A DNA stretch of 64,000 nt from Lewinellaceae bacterium (GTDB lineage Bacteria; Bacteroidota; Bacteroidia; Chitinophagales; Saprospiraceae), in NCBI GenBank assembly GCA_020636375.1, contig JACJXZ010000002.1:248001-312000 (forward strand), in the 5' to 3' direction. The position numbers and the translations under genes are program-made. Each line of letters begins with the position of its first letter. The stretch's first letter is position 1. Shown here piece after piece: positions 8,941 through 18,594 of the stretch. The notes under the pieces are model-generated. The model worked only from the letters and a program-made list of their open reading frames with translations, did not search any database and was not told the DNA's origin.

Positions 8941-10800
8941 TTATTTTTTTACCACCTGCCGCACCACCTGTTTCCCTTCCCGTTCCAGCCCCAGCAGGTA
9001 CGTGCCGTCGGCCAAACCCGGGCTGTTTATCCATTCTTTGAAATGCCGGCTGACATAGCGGGTTTGTTCGAACAACAGCTTCCCGTCGGTTGTCGCCAGC
9101 CAGATGCGGAATTTCCCGGGCCCGGCGGCGTGAAACTCCAGTTGGATGCCCTCCCGGAAGGGGTTGGGGTAAACGGCCAGCTTTTCCAGCCCGATTTCTT
9201 CGATGGCGTTCACCATGACGGCCACCGACCCGGAAAGCCGGATACAGCCGTTCTCGTCTGTCACTTCGACGGCGTAAGCGCCGTTTTCGGTTGCAGTATA
9301 GGTGTTGCCAAAGGCGCCATCGATGAGGGTACCATCCAAAAACCAACGGTAATCGGCATAGCCTGCGGGCGCGGCCAGTTCGAAGCCGTTCACGGTGATA
9401 AGTTCGTCCGGCCAATCGGGAGCGGCCACTTCGAAACCTTCGGAAGGGGCGGAATTGCACCCCTCCGGCCCGTTGGCCCAGAAGGCGGCGGTATAAACGC
9501 CCCCTTCGGTTGCGAAGTAGCTCTGTTCATCGCCGAGAGCTGTCAGCTGGCCGTTCCGGTACCAGGCGTAAGCATAGCCGGCCGGCGCCGCGTTGGCCTG
9601 CAGCACGGCCGGCTGGTCCGGGCTGCAGGTTAAGGCTTCCCCTTCGATGGCCGGCGGCGGCGGCGAGTCGCAGGGGGCGGTTACGCGATAGACATCGCCG
9701 GCGCTGATGGCGGCGACGTACAGCTCGCCGGCGGCGTCTTCCCCGAACGTCACAAACTGGTTGTTGTTCAGGTTGGCCAGGTCGGCGTTCTGCCAGCCGC
9801 CCTGCCCGTCGGGGGAAAGGGCCCAGAACCGCCCGGTGCAGTAATCGGCGTAGATATAATAACCATACATGTCCGGATATTCGGCGCCCCGGTAGACATA
9901 CCCGCCGGTGATCGAACAACCGGTGCTGGTATTGTTGCGGTAAGTGGCTACCGGGAAGGTGTATTCGCTCTGGGCAGCACAGCCGGACAGGTTGAACGCC
10001 TGGTCGCCTTCATAACAGCGCCAGCCGTAGTTCTGCCCGCCCGGGCTTCCCGGCGGCTGGTAGTTGACCTCCTCCCAGGTATCCTGGCCGACGTCGGCGA
10101 TCCACATCGCGCCGGTCAGGCGGTCGAAGCTAAACCGCCAGGGGTTGCGCAGGCCGATGGCCCAGATTTCGTCGAGGGTGAAGTCGTCAAAGGCGAAGGG
10201 ATTGTCTTCCGGGATGCTGTAGGGGCTGCCGTTGTCGACGTCGATGCGCAGCATTTTGCCCAGGAGGTTCAGCCGGTTCTGCGCCCGGTTGCCGGGGTCG
10301 TTGGCGGCGCCGCCGTCGCCCAGGCCGATATACAGGTAGCCGTCGGGGCCGAAGCTGAGGTCGCCGGCATTGTGGTTGGCAAAAGGCTGAGCCACCTCCA
10401 GGAGGATGAGCTCGCTGCCGGGGTCCGCCCGGTTGGCATCATCCGCCAGGACGCTGAACCGGGAAATCCGGGTGTCTCCGGAATTGTTGGTGTAATTGAC
10501 GAAGAAATAGCCGTTTTCCGCATATTCCGGGTGGAAGGCCAGGCCGAGCAGGCCCCGTTCGCTGGCCTGAGAATTGACCCTGGGGTCAATATCGAGGAAG
10601 GGCTGCGGCAGTATCTCCCCGTTGCTGTCGATGATGCGGATGCGGCCCGCTTTTTCGACAACAAACAGGCGCCCGTCGCCGGCATGGGCAATGTCGACCG
10701 GCAGGCTGAAGCCCGAAACAAACAGCTCCAGCTGCAGGTTGGGCTGGGCGCAAATCAGGAGGTTAAAAGAGAGAAAAGCAAATATTAAAAGGGGCCTCAT
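8941..10800 (-). CDS. PQQ-type glucose/sorbosone dehydrogenase with T9SS sorting domain
   Basis: 619 residues from the chosen start MRPLLIFAFLSFNLLICAQ, a clear signal peptide; an upstream in-frame ATG at 11061 would begin in low-complexity repeat DNA and is rejected. Residues about 25 to 360 form a GSDH six-bladed propeller (SGFSLPVDIAHAGDGRLFVV, ASERGLLGLAFHPEY, HNAGDLSFGPDGYLYIGLGD, GLRNPWRFSFDRLTGAMWIAD). Ig-like or PKD-like segments follow, then a T9SS sorting tail (LAVYPNPFREGIQLEF to KQVVRQVVKK). It is likely a secreted sugar-oxidising enzyme, or a propeller without activity. PQQ and Ca ligands were not individually assigned. Confidence 0.85.
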   Translation of the reverse strand: MRPLLIFAFLSFNLLICAQPNLQLELFVSGFSLPVDIAHAGDGRLFVVEKAGRIRIIDSNGEILPQPFLDIDPRVNSQASERGLLGLAFHPEYAENGYFFVNYTNNSGDTRISRFSVLADDANRADPGSELILLEVAQPFANHNAGDLSFGPDGYLYIGLGDGGAANDPGNRAQNRLNLLGKMLRIDVDNGSPYSIPEDNPFAFDDFTLDEIWAIGLRNPWRFSFDRLTGAMWIADVGQDTWEEVNYQPPGSPGGQNYGWRCYEGDQAFNLSGCAAQSEYTFPVATYRNNTSTGCSITGGYVYRGAEYPDMYGYYIYADYCTGRFWALSPDGQGGWQNADLANLNNNQFVTFGEDAAGELYVAAISAGDVYRVTAPCDSPPPPAIEGEALTCSPDQPAVLQANAAPAGYAYAWYRNGQLTALGDEQSYFATEGGVYTAAFWANGPEGCNSAPSEGFEVAAPDWPDELITVNGFELAAPAGYADYRWFLDGTLIDGAFGNTYTATENGAYAVEVTDENGCIRLSGSVAVMVNAIEEIGLEKLAVYPNPFREGIQLEFHAAGPGKFRIWLATTDGKLLFEQTRYVSRHFKEWINSPGLADGTYLLGLEREGKQVVRQVVKK

Positions 10801-10960
10801 CGTTTTTTGGGCGGCAATATACCTAAAAGCGGGGGGAAATCCCACGGCCATTTTGTCAGCCAAACGCCAGCTGCCGGAAAGCCTTTGGCATTCTTCCTTG
10901 GCGAAGCCAGGACAAGTGACTACCTTTGAGCCGGGTTTTGACAGGATGTGGCATGTATGA

Positions 10961-11073
10961 TTGGTGTTTCGGTGTTTCGGCGTTTTGGTGTGGTGGCCGC
11001 AGCACCACAACACCACAACACCACAACACCATACCACCGCAACACCACAAAACCACAACACCTATGCAATTTC
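10961..11073. repeat. Low-complexity foldback (GGTGTTTCGG / ACCACAACA words)
   Basis: The left part repeats ggtgtttcgg and ggtgtggtgg; the right part has about six copies of the 9-bp unit accacaaca. The two sides are complementary in part. It lies in the gap between the divergent sugar-dehydrogenase gene and the propeller gene starting at 11093. Confidence 0.6.
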
Positions 11074-11092
11074 CGATTAAAGCATTACCAAG

Positions 11093-11986
11093 ATGTTGAA
11101 AAAAATCCTCTTTTGCCTTTTAGCCCTAAGCCTCGCCTTCGGCGCGCTGGCCCAGCTTCCGCGGACGAACATCTACCTCTTCGACGTCAAGCAGGGAGAC
11201 GAAGGCAAACTTTCCTTTACCAAGCCCCGGTTCCTGACGGACTTCAACCGCAACGGCTACAACGGCGACCCGTCCTTCTTCAGCAACACGGAGCTGTACA
11301 TCTCTGTGAAAAGGCCGGGAGACGCCCAGGCCGACCTGTTCCGCCTCGACCTGGAAAAAAAGGCCAAGCAGCGGGTGACGGAGACCCCCGAAAACGAATT
11401 TGCGCCCGAGCGGATGCCGGAATACTACACCTTCTCCGCCATCCGCCTGGAACAGCAGGGGCGGGACAGCGTCCTGCGCCTCTGGCAGTTCCCCATCAAC
11501 CAACTGGTCGACGGCAAACCGGTCTTTAAATACCTGACCGGCATAAAGGCTTACTTCTGGCTGAACAGCAAGGAAGTCGTCGTGTATAAGGACGAAACCC
11601 CCAGCACGCTCGCCATCGTGAATACGGACGACGACAAGATCACCACCATCGCCACCAACGTCGGCCGCTGCTTCACGCGCCTGCCCAACGGCAACCTGGC
11701 CTTCGTCCAGAAAAGCCGCTACGACGGGTGGAAGATCATGGAAAAGAACCTCTACCGGAAAAACGAAGCGCCCCGGACCCTGGTGGAAACGCTGCCCGGG
11801 GCCGAACATTTCGCCATCCTGCCCGACGGCACCATGCTGATGGGCAAGGGCAGCAAGCTGTACAAATACAACAAATTTATCGACGACACCTGGAAAGAGG
11901 CGGTCGACCTGCGCTTCTACGAAATCCGCAATATCTACGACCTGGAGGTGAGCCCGGATTTCAAGCTGGCGATCGTGGCGGATTGA
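11093..11986 (+). CDS. Exported TolB-like propeller protein, function unknown
   Basis: 297 residues with a signal peptide (MLKKILFCLLALSLAFGALA, mature from QLPRTNIY). The pattern NGYNGDPSFFSNTELYISVK, then YYTFSAIRLEQQGRDS, then FTRLPNGNLAFVQKS resembles the WD40-like/TolB propeller repeats of secreted Bacteroidota proteins. It lacks a T9SS tail and a lipobox, so it is probably periplasmic. I do not recognise a specific function. The gene is alone on its strand, with the next gene about 210 bp away. Confidence 0.75.
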   Translation: MLKKILFCLLALSLAFGALAQLPRTNIYLFDVKQGDEGKLSFTKPRFLTDFNRNGYNGDPSFFSNTELYISVKRPGDAQADLFRLDLEKKAKQRVTETPENEFAPERMPEYYTFSAIRLEQQGRDSVLRLWQFPINQLVDGKPVFKYLTGIKAYFWLNSKEVVVYKDETPSTLAIVNTDDDKITTIATNVGRCFTRLPNGNLAFVQKSRYDGWKIMEKNLYRKNEAPRTLVETLPGAEHFAILPDGTMLMGKGSKLYKYNKFIDDTWKEAVDLRFYEIRNIYDLEVSPDFKLAIVAD

Positions 11987-12200
11987 GTAGCCGGGAATTT
12001 CCGTTTCCGGCTCATCGAGTTGCCTTTTCCGGGCCGGAAACGGAAATTCCCGGTCTTCCGGAACCTTATTGTATGTTTCTCTAAGCCCTTTACCTATCAT
12101 TGACCTTCCTCATTGCCTGGTCCGAGCAAAACCATTAATTTATCTCGCCTTTAGGAAAGGGATGCCCGCATCCCGTTATTGCATAACCAAACCAAAAGCC

Positions 12201-12563
12201 ATGAAAAAGCTAATCATGCTGGCCGCCGTTTTTGGCCTGCCCCTCTTCGCCATGACTGTCTCCGCACAGGAAGTCAAAAGCAAGGAAAAGACCGAGCAGG
12301 AGGCCATGAAAGAAAAACTGGAGAAGGAAAGGGCCAAACAGGAAAAGCAATTGCAGAAACAGGAAAAAGAACTGGCCCGAAAGGAAAAACAACTGCGCAA
12401 ACAGGAGAAAGAACTGGCCCGGCAACAACGGAAGCAGCAAAAAGCCCGGAAACAACTGGAAAAGGCCGCCAGACAGCAGCAGAAAGCTCAAAAGCAACAG
12501 GAGAAGGCGGCGAAGGAACAGAAAAAGGCGGAGAAGCAGATGAGGAAAAATCAGGAGGAGTAG
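12201..12563 (+). CDS. Small exported Lys/Gln/Glu-rich coiled-coil protein
   Basis: 120 residues. The start MKKLIMLAAVFGLPLFAMTV is a signal peptide ending near VSAQE; a longer frame from 12069 lacks any signal and is rejected. The rest is a nearly pure charged helix with repeats such as KQLQKQEKELARKEKQLRKQ and runs of QQ, K and A. This predicts a long single coiled coil in the periplasm or on the surface. Its composition prevents family assignment. It may be a spacer or envelope-linking protein, but that is a guess. Confidence 0.65.
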   Translation: MKKLIMLAAVFGLPLFAMTVSAQEVKSKEKTEQEAMKEKLEKERAKQEKQLQKQEKELARKEKQLRKQEKELARQQRKQQKARKQLEKAARQQQKAQKQQEKAAKEQKKAEKQMRKNQEE

Positions 12564-12642
12564 GAAGAGGGAGAGAGCCATGAGCGCAATTTGAACGAGT
12601 GTTCATTTTTCTGCCTCTTCGGGGGGTATCTGCCTAAGAAGC

Positions 12643-12729
12643 TGTTGTCGGTTGTCAGTTGTCAGTTAGGGAACCCAATTGTTCCGGAGGCCCCAAGGCC
12701 AAGCCGACAACGATCAACAAACAACAAAC
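12643..12729. repeat. Low-complexity foldback (GTTGTC / CAACAAACAAC words)
   Basis: The left arm gttgtcggttgtcagttgtc (from 12643) and the right arm ccgacaacgatcaacaaaca (from 12703) pair imperfectly around a loop. The element ends 26 bp from the stop of the minus-strand glycosyltransferase gene. Confidence 0.6.
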
Positions 12730-12754
12730 CGCCCCCATCTGGCAATCCCTTCGC

Positions 12755-14713
12755 CTACTCCCGCCCCAGCCACCGCCGGCCCCGCCAGATGACATCCACA
12801 TCCTTGCTGACGTGATAATCTTTGGCATACAGGAAGTTGAGGCGCTGGATGGTCCGTTCATCGAGGTTTTTCATGGGGAGCGCGTCGAGGGGAGAAAGCA
12901 CGCCCGGGCGGAGCGGCGGCAGGTTGCTGTCGCCCTGCCCGGTAGCGGCATAGCCCACCCAGGTGCGCCGGCCGGCCAGCACGCGGAAAATGCTTCGGAC
13001 AAGCCCGGCCGGCCGGCCGGCGACAAAGGCCAAAACCGGAAAAAGGAAGAAAAACGCAACGGCTATGAAGACGTCGGCAGTCCGCTTGTTCCGGCGGTTC
13101 CGGGGTTGGGCTATGCCGTAGCGGATGTCGATGGTGTACAGCTCTCCGGCCGTATTTTTGGAACTGCTGCCAATGATGGTCAGGCTTTCCTGCGGCACGA
13201 TCTTATACTCGACCGAAGGGCCCAGGCGGGCCATCCAGCTCATGATATCCTGGGCGCTGACGTCTTTGGAACAAAAGATGACCTCTTCTATCTTATAAAT
13301 CTGCACGACCTCCGCCAGTTGGGGCAGGGAGCTGAGGTACATCCGGGTATCAGCCGCTGCCCTGGGCGCCACCGTGCCGATGAAATTCTTCTGCACCTCG
13401 GCAAGATGGAGCAGGCGTTGTACCCGTTCGCTTTCTTCCTGGGATCCGACGATCACCAGCTTTTTCATCTTGTCGCGGCTCAGGTTAAAATTGCCGGATT
13501 GCAAAAAATGGATCAGGAAACGCAATGCTGCCGTAGATAAGATGGCCCACAGCGCTCCCAGGACGATCAGTGCCCGGGAAGAACGGTACTCCAGGTCCAG
13601 AAACCCGTAAACGGCGGCCAGCAAAACCGTCCCCGCCAACAAGCCCCGGACCAGCCGGCCGAGGCCGGATGGCGCGTCGTAGCCTCCGCTGAAGAAAACA
13701 GTGCCCAGCCAGATGGCAATATACAGTGGCGCATTGAAATACAGGAACGCGTCGTCGTAATAATCGGGATCCCGAAAGTGGTACGCCGCCCAGAAGTTCT
13801 TCAGGAACACCAGGCCGCCGAAAATGACGGCGGCATCGAGAACCGGAAGATATACCCGCCGGACAAAACCGGCGCCCACGGTCAGAAAGGCCCGGAAGTA
13901 TATAGCGGCCTGCAGCATCAGGACGAACAGCCGCGCCTTTTTGCCCCGGAAGTGCTTGCGGGCAAAAATGATCATCGCCGTGTAGAAGGCCTTGACGTAG
14001 TTCAGGCTCCCCTTTTTGGTGCTCTCCCCCTTATAGTGGATGATGGTGGATTCCGGAAAGTAATAGTTCTTATAGCCGGCCTGAATGATGCGGTAGGACA
14101 GGTCGATGTCTTCCCCGTACATAAAAAAGGCTTCGTCCAGCAACCCGATCTCGTCGAGCACCGAACGCCGCAGCAGCATGAAGGCGCCGGCCAGCACCTC
14201 TATCTCGTGTATCTCCTGTTCATCCAGGTAGCCCAGGTGGTAGTGGTTGAACAGGCGGGAGGCAGGGAAAAGGCGGGACAGGCCCACCGTTTTGCAGAAA
14301 GCCACCCAGGGGGAGGGAAAACCGCGCTTGGATTCGGGCAGGAACTTTCCGCTCCCGTCGATCATGCGCACCCCCAGCCCGCCGGCCTCCGGGTGGGCAT
14401 CCATAAAGGCCAGACACTTTTCAAAGGTATCTTCTTCGACGACGGTGTCCGGATTGAGCAACAACACATATTGCCCCGAGGACCGGCGGATGGCCTGGTT
14501 GTTGGCAATGGAAAACCCGGGATTGTGCTGGTTGGCGATGAGCTTCACCTCCGGGAATTTCTCCCGCACCATGGGCACGGAGTCGTCCACCGAGTTGTTG
14601 TCCACCACCCATACTTCCACCGCCAGCCCCTGCGACGCCCGCCGCACCGAAAGCAGGGCCTGCTCCAGGAAGTACTTGACGTTGTAGTTGACGATGATGA
14701 TGGAGAGTTTCAT
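12755..14713 (-). CDS. GT2 glycosyltransferase fused to degenerate polyprenyl glycosylphosphotransferase
   Basis: 652 residues. Residues 1-235 are a GT2 domain of the rhamnosyltransferase type (LSIIIVNYNVKYFLEQALLS, VVDNNSVDDS, LLLNPDT at 84-90, FFMYGEDIDLSYRI near 200). Several hydrophobic segments follow (about 285-400), then a Rossmann-like domain (KKLVIVGSQEESERV near 417). The end resembles the start and end of WbaP-type sugar transferases (RRNKRTADVFIAVAFFFLFP, LNFLYAKDYHVSKDVDVIWR), but the catalytic middle is missing. The N-terminal domain would add a sugar to a lipid-linked glycan at the inner membrane. The start overlaps by 4 bp the stop of a short ATPase remnant. Confidence 0.8.
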   Translation of the reverse strand: MKLSIIIVNYNVKYFLEQALLSVRRASQGLAVEVWVVDNNSVDDSVPMVREKFPEVKLIANQHNPGFSIANNQAIRRSSGQYVLLLNPDTVVEEDTFEKCLAFMDAHPEAGGLGVRMIDGSGKFLPESKRGFPSPWVAFCKTVGLSRLFPASRLFNHYHLGYLDEQEIHEIEVLAGAFMLLRRSVLDEIGLLDEAFFMYGEDIDLSYRIIQAGYKNYYFPESTIIHYKGESTKKGSLNYVKAFYTAMIIFARKHFRGKKARLFVLMLQAAIYFRAFLTVGAGFVRRVYLPVLDAAVIFGGLVFLKNFWAAYHFRDPDYYDDAFLYFNAPLYIAIWLGTVFFSGGYDAPSGLGRLVRGLLAGTVLLAAVYGFLDLEYRSSRALIVLGALWAILSTAALRFLIHFLQSGNFNLSRDKMKKLVIVGSQEESERVQRLLHLAEVQKNFIGTVAPRAAADTRMYLSSLPQLAEVVQIYKIEEVIFCSKDVSAQDIMSWMARLGPSVEYKIVPQESLTIIGSSSKNTAGELYTIDIRYGIAQPRNRRNKRTADVFIAVAFFFLFPVLAFVAGRPAGLVRSIFRVLAGRRTWVGYAATGQGDSNLPPLRPGVLSPLDALPMKNLDERTIQRLNFLYAKDYHVSKDVDVIWRGRRWLGRE

Positions 14714-14817
14714 ATACCATTCACCCCAATAAACACAACACTACCCGCTTCGGGAAACTCCACCTCCAGCTTCCCAAAACCCCTGTAATTCTCCAGGCTA
14801 AGATGTTTGATCTTCAT
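14710..14817 (-). pseudogene. 35-codon remnant of an AAA (RecF/SMC-like) ATPase N-terminus
   Basis: The frame encodes MKIKHLSLENYRGFGKLEVE, then FPEAGSVVFIGVNGI and a stop. This is the canonical start of RecF/SMC-like AAA ATPases (AAA_23 type), whose next residues should complete the Walker A motif GxNGxGKS. Here it breaks off after GVNG, and the TGA stop overlaps the ATG of the glycosyltransferase gene (ATGA). No matching downstream ATPase sequence is found in the window. I read it as what is left after a deletion; a functional 35-residue peptide is less likely. Confidence 0.7.
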
Positions 14818-14861
14818 TTTCCAATAGTTTAAATAGAATGGCCGCCAAGCCCCGGAAATCA

Positions 14862-14890
14862 CTCATTCACTCATTCACTCATTCACTCAT
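14862..14890. repeat. 8-bp microsatellite (CACTCATT), overlapping the recR stop
   Basis: About 3.5 copies of the octamer. On the minus strand the unit is AATGAGTG, the same as in the tract at 63536-63585. The recR stop codon lies inside it. Confidence 0.8.
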
Positions 14891-15493
14891 TCCTTTGTAC
14901 GGCACCCTTGCCACAATCGACCTTCCCAGCGTCAGCTCGTCCGCATACTCCAGGTCGCCGCCGAAGGAAATGCCCCGGGCGATGGTGCTGACCTGCACCC
15001 CGGAATCCCGCAGTTTTTTCGACAGGTAGAAAATCGTCGTTTCCCCCTCAATAGTCGGGCTGATGGCCATGATGACCTCTTTGACGCCTCCAGCCTGTAC
15101 CCGCTGGATGAGGGAGTCGACATTCAGGTCGGCCGGGCCGACGCCCTCGATGGGGGAAATTACTCCGCCCAGGATGTGGTACAGGCCGCGGTACTGGCCG
15201 GTATCCTCGATGGCCATGACGTCGCGGATGCCTTCTACCACGCAGACCAGGCGCTGGTCGCGGTGCGGGTTGGCGCAGATGGCACAGCGCTTGTCGTCGG
15301 AAATATTGTGGCATTGCTCGCACTCCCGGATGTCGCGCCGCATCTTCACCAGGGCGCCGGCCAACTGCTGCGTCATTTCCGGAGGCTGCTTCACCAGGTG
15401 CAATACCAGCCGGAGGGCTGTTTTCCGGCCGATGCCGGGCAGGCTGGCAAAGGCATGGACCGCTTCTTCGATAAGTTTTGACGAGAAATTCAT
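14879..15493 (-). CDS. recR: Recombination mediator RecR
   Basis: 204 residues, full length. Visible in order are the helix-hairpin-helix region (FASLPGIGRKTALRLVLHL), the four-Cys zinc finger (CEQCHNISDDKRCAIC) and the Toprim domain (VCVVEGIRDVMAIEDTGQY, with GVGPADLNVDSLI). RecR works with RecF/RecO to load RecA on gapped DNA. The last codons and stop lie in an octamer repeat (GMSE then stop), so the C-terminus seems to have been set by the repeat. Upstream is a 279-bp gap to the divergent acyltransferase gene. Confidence 0.97.
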   Translation of the reverse strand: MNFSSKLIEEAVHAFASLPGIGRKTALRLVLHLVKQPPEMTQQLAGALVKMRRDIRECEQCHNISDDKRCAICANPHRDQRLVCVVEGIRDVMAIEDTGQYRGLYHILGGVISPIEGVGPADLNVDSLIQRVQAGGVKEVIMAISPTIEGETTIFYLSKKLRDSGVQVSTIARGISFGGDLEYADELTLGRSIVARVPYKGMSE

Positions 15494-15772
15494 GACGGCA
15501 AAAATAAGAATAATGCCGGGGAATTAAGCGGATAAGATATTCTAAACTACAGAGCCGCAGATTTGTGCCGGAGACTGTGCCCTTGGCCTGTAAACCTTCC
15601 CTCCGCCAGGCTGTTCAATCGTTATACAGGGAAAAAGTTGTTGTGCGAACACTAAATCCCTGCATTAGGAACCTTCAGGGGTTGGGGAAACGGCCAATAT
15701 TCATTTTCTTTGTAGTCCCGGCCATTTACAAAACCAAAGCACGAGACCTAAAAACACTCAAAATCAACGATC

Positions 15773-17098
<1,326 letters not shown>

Positions 17099-17126
17099 GC
17101 CGGCACAGCGGCTATCCGTCTAAGGG

Positions 17127-17152
17127 CCTCGGCGTGAGCTCGGCCGAACGCT
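17127..17152 (+). repeat. 26-bp dispersed repeat, copy 1
   Basis: The sequence starting cctcggcgtgagctcggc is found again, inverted and with one mismatch, at 19087-19112. It directly abuts the 85-bp repeat that follows. Confidence 0.75.
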
Positions 17153-17236
17153 GGACAGCAGAAAGGGGAAAGCCGAGCGGAGTCGAGGCCGTGCGTGTGC
17201 AGGAGGCATGGAGTGTCCAACATTAGACGGGCAGCC
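17152..17236 (+). repeat. 85-bp direct repeat, copy 1
   Basis: It is 81/85 identical to 18217-18301. It begins tggacagcagaaagggga and holds gtgtccaac near its end, so the edges are weakly inverted (ttggac / gtccaa). The two copies flank the mini-kinase gene. It lies in the 330-bp gap after the acyltransferase gene. Confidence 0.85.
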
Positions 17237-17256
17237 GATACAGCATATACCTGGCT

Positions 17257-17344
17257 GAAATACATAGAAATACGTTGAAATGAGGAAATGTGCTGCGAGC
17301 CGGGCCCGGCGGACAGCCCGTTACTGCGTATTTCTATGTATTTC
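17257..17344. repeat. 88-bp element with perfect 18-bp terminal inverted repeats
   Basis: Arms gaaatacatagaaatacg (17257-17274) and its exact complement (17327-17344) enclose 52 bp with an inner palindrome (gccgggcccggc). The arm shares its word with the decamer tract at 7613-7780. A non-coding, MITE-like or foldback element. Confidence 0.8.
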
Positions 17345-17428
17345 TAGTAACTATTTAGGTGGGCCTGGTGTCTTCGTGGCTAAAAAGCGGAGGGCTGCAA
17401 AAAGGAATCGCTCCCTTAGGGTATTGTT

Positions 17429-17953
17429 TCACCTTGTCAGGAAAAACTCCTGGAAGCGCCCCAGTTCGTGCATTTCCTGTTCCACGAACCGGCCGAACAG
17501 CCGGTCGCCAACCTGATGGCGCAGGGCGGAAATCCCTACGTCAATCAATCGCAACCCCTTTTCCGTCAGAAATATGTTGTCAAATGAAAAACCGGGCATA
17601 TCCGAAGGGCGGCGCAAATCCCGGTGAACGAAACCAGCCCTGTGCAATTGCCCCAGTTCGTCTTCAAAAACGTCCAGCCACAGTTCCCGCCGTTCGTATT
17701 CATAGGCCCGGAAATCCAGAGGATAGAGCCGTTCCATGACTAGCATATCGGTGTCCAGGTTTTCATCGAAATCCAGGCGGATGAAGCGGACGACCAGGCC
17801 GTTCACTTCATTGGCAAATTTCAACTTTTCCGCTTCAGAACCAATATCGGAGCGGGTATCCCCGCTGAACAACTTGGCCACTTCCGTCTCAGACAAAGCT
17901 ATGACCGTATTGTTTGCCCCGCGGGATAATGTCTTTGGATACCGTTTCGTCAT
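17429..17953 (-). CDS. Minimal protein-kinase-like protein
   Basis: 174 residues from MTKRYPKTLSRGANNTVIAL; an alternative start 5 codons upstream is possible. Kinase landmarks are present in order: VAKLF (Lys27), an acidic alpha-C candidate (SEAEKLKFANE, Glu40/42), a hinge-like VMERLYP, HRDLRRP (110-116), a metal-binding Asn in FDNIFL (Asn126) and DVG (138-140) where DFG is usual. The chain ends only 34 residues after DVG, so most of the C-lobe is absent. It may be a degenerate or very small Ser/Thr kinase of the RIO/LPS-kinase type. Its target is unknown. It is flanked by the two 85-bp direct repeats. Confidence 0.6.
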   Translation of the reverse strand: MTKRYPKTLSRGANNTVIALSETEVAKLFSGDTRSDIGSEAEKLKFANEVNGLVVRFIRLDFDENLDTDMLVMERLYPLDFRAYEYERRELWLDVFEDELGQLHRAGFVHRDLRRPSDMPGFSFDNIFLTEKGLRLIDVGISALRHQVGDRLFGRFVEQEMHELGRFQEFFLTR

Positions 17954-18074
17954 GACGCTTTTTTGCATTCCCCGGCAAGATACGCATGATTTGAACAGGA
18001 TGAACAAGTTTGGACAGGATTTACAGGCTAAACGGGACTTGTGGAGGGCAGCGTTGCGTTGCCCGGAAACCGCT

Positions 18075-18201
18075 CCCCTCTCTCGGTTCGCCGAAGCATT
18101 GCGGAGGAGAGGGGGGATTGAGAGGGGGTATAGAGACAGGATTTACAGGATTTACAGGTTCCCCTCTCCCGGTTCGCCGAAGCATTGCGAAGGAGAGGGG
18201 G
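18075..18201. repeat. Two hairpin direct repeats (CCCCTCTC ... GAGAGGGG)
   Basis: Copies at 18075-18116 and 18161-18201 share ggttcgccgaagcattgcg. Each can fold by pairing cccctctc with gagagggg. Between them are two acaggatttacagg words. Confidence 0.75.
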
Positions 18202-18216
18202 ATAGAGACCTAAGGT

Positions 18217-18301
18217 TGGACAGCAGAAAGGGGAAAGCCGGGCGGAGTCGAGGCCGAGCGTGTGCAGGAGGCATGGAGTGTCCAACATCAGACGGGTAGC
18301 C
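18217..18301 (+). repeat. 85-bp direct repeat, copy 2
   Basis: It differs from copy 1 at 17152-17236 by four substitutions and is in the same orientation, about 1,065 bp apart. Confidence 0.85.
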
Positions 18302-18354
18302 AATAAAATATTTATTGTAAGTATTTATTAAATTATAGTTTCCATCGTTCCATC

Positions 18355-18381
18355 CCCGTCCTCGTTCCTCGGCCGGGTAAA
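18355..18381 (-). repeat. 27-bp dispersed repeat, inverted copy of 8107-8133
   Basis: Exact reverse complement of the sequence 10 kb upstream. In both places it is beside GAATGATGG-type words (here tccatcgttccat). Confidence 0.8.
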
Positions 18382-18594
18382 GTTCCATCGTTCCAATAGC
18401 AATTCCAACTCATTGCCCAGCCCTCAACCTTCTCGTCTGCTTGTTGTTATTCTACGGCGGGAGGAATTAAACCGCACGCCGGCACCTGCCTGGCAGATGA
18501 TTCCAGGCAACAGGCCGGCGGCCCACCCCAAAAGCGTAAAGGCAGAAGGAATACCCCTGGCCGCCTTTCCGGCTTCGGGGCAAAAAAAATAAAC

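Larger units (their letters stand above)
17954..18594. other. 640-bp gene-free stretch packed with repeats
   Basis: It holds GACAGGATTTACAGG words, two hairpin direct repeats, the second 85-bp repeat and the 27-mer shared with 8107-8133. No reading frame here shows protein-like composition. The promoter of the kinase-like gene should lie at its left end, and that of the CoA-binding protein at its right. Confidence 0.6.

Noticed and set aside
8941..11061. Longer form of the sugar dehydrogenase starting at 11061
   Set aside because: The extra 87 residues begin in GGTGTT repeat DNA (MLWFCGVAVVWCCG) and precede a perfect signal peptide at 10800.
12210..12606. Antisense frames opposite the small coiled-coil protein
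   Set aside because: Leu/Phe/Pro-rich frames are the expected complement of a Lys/Gln/Glu codon run.
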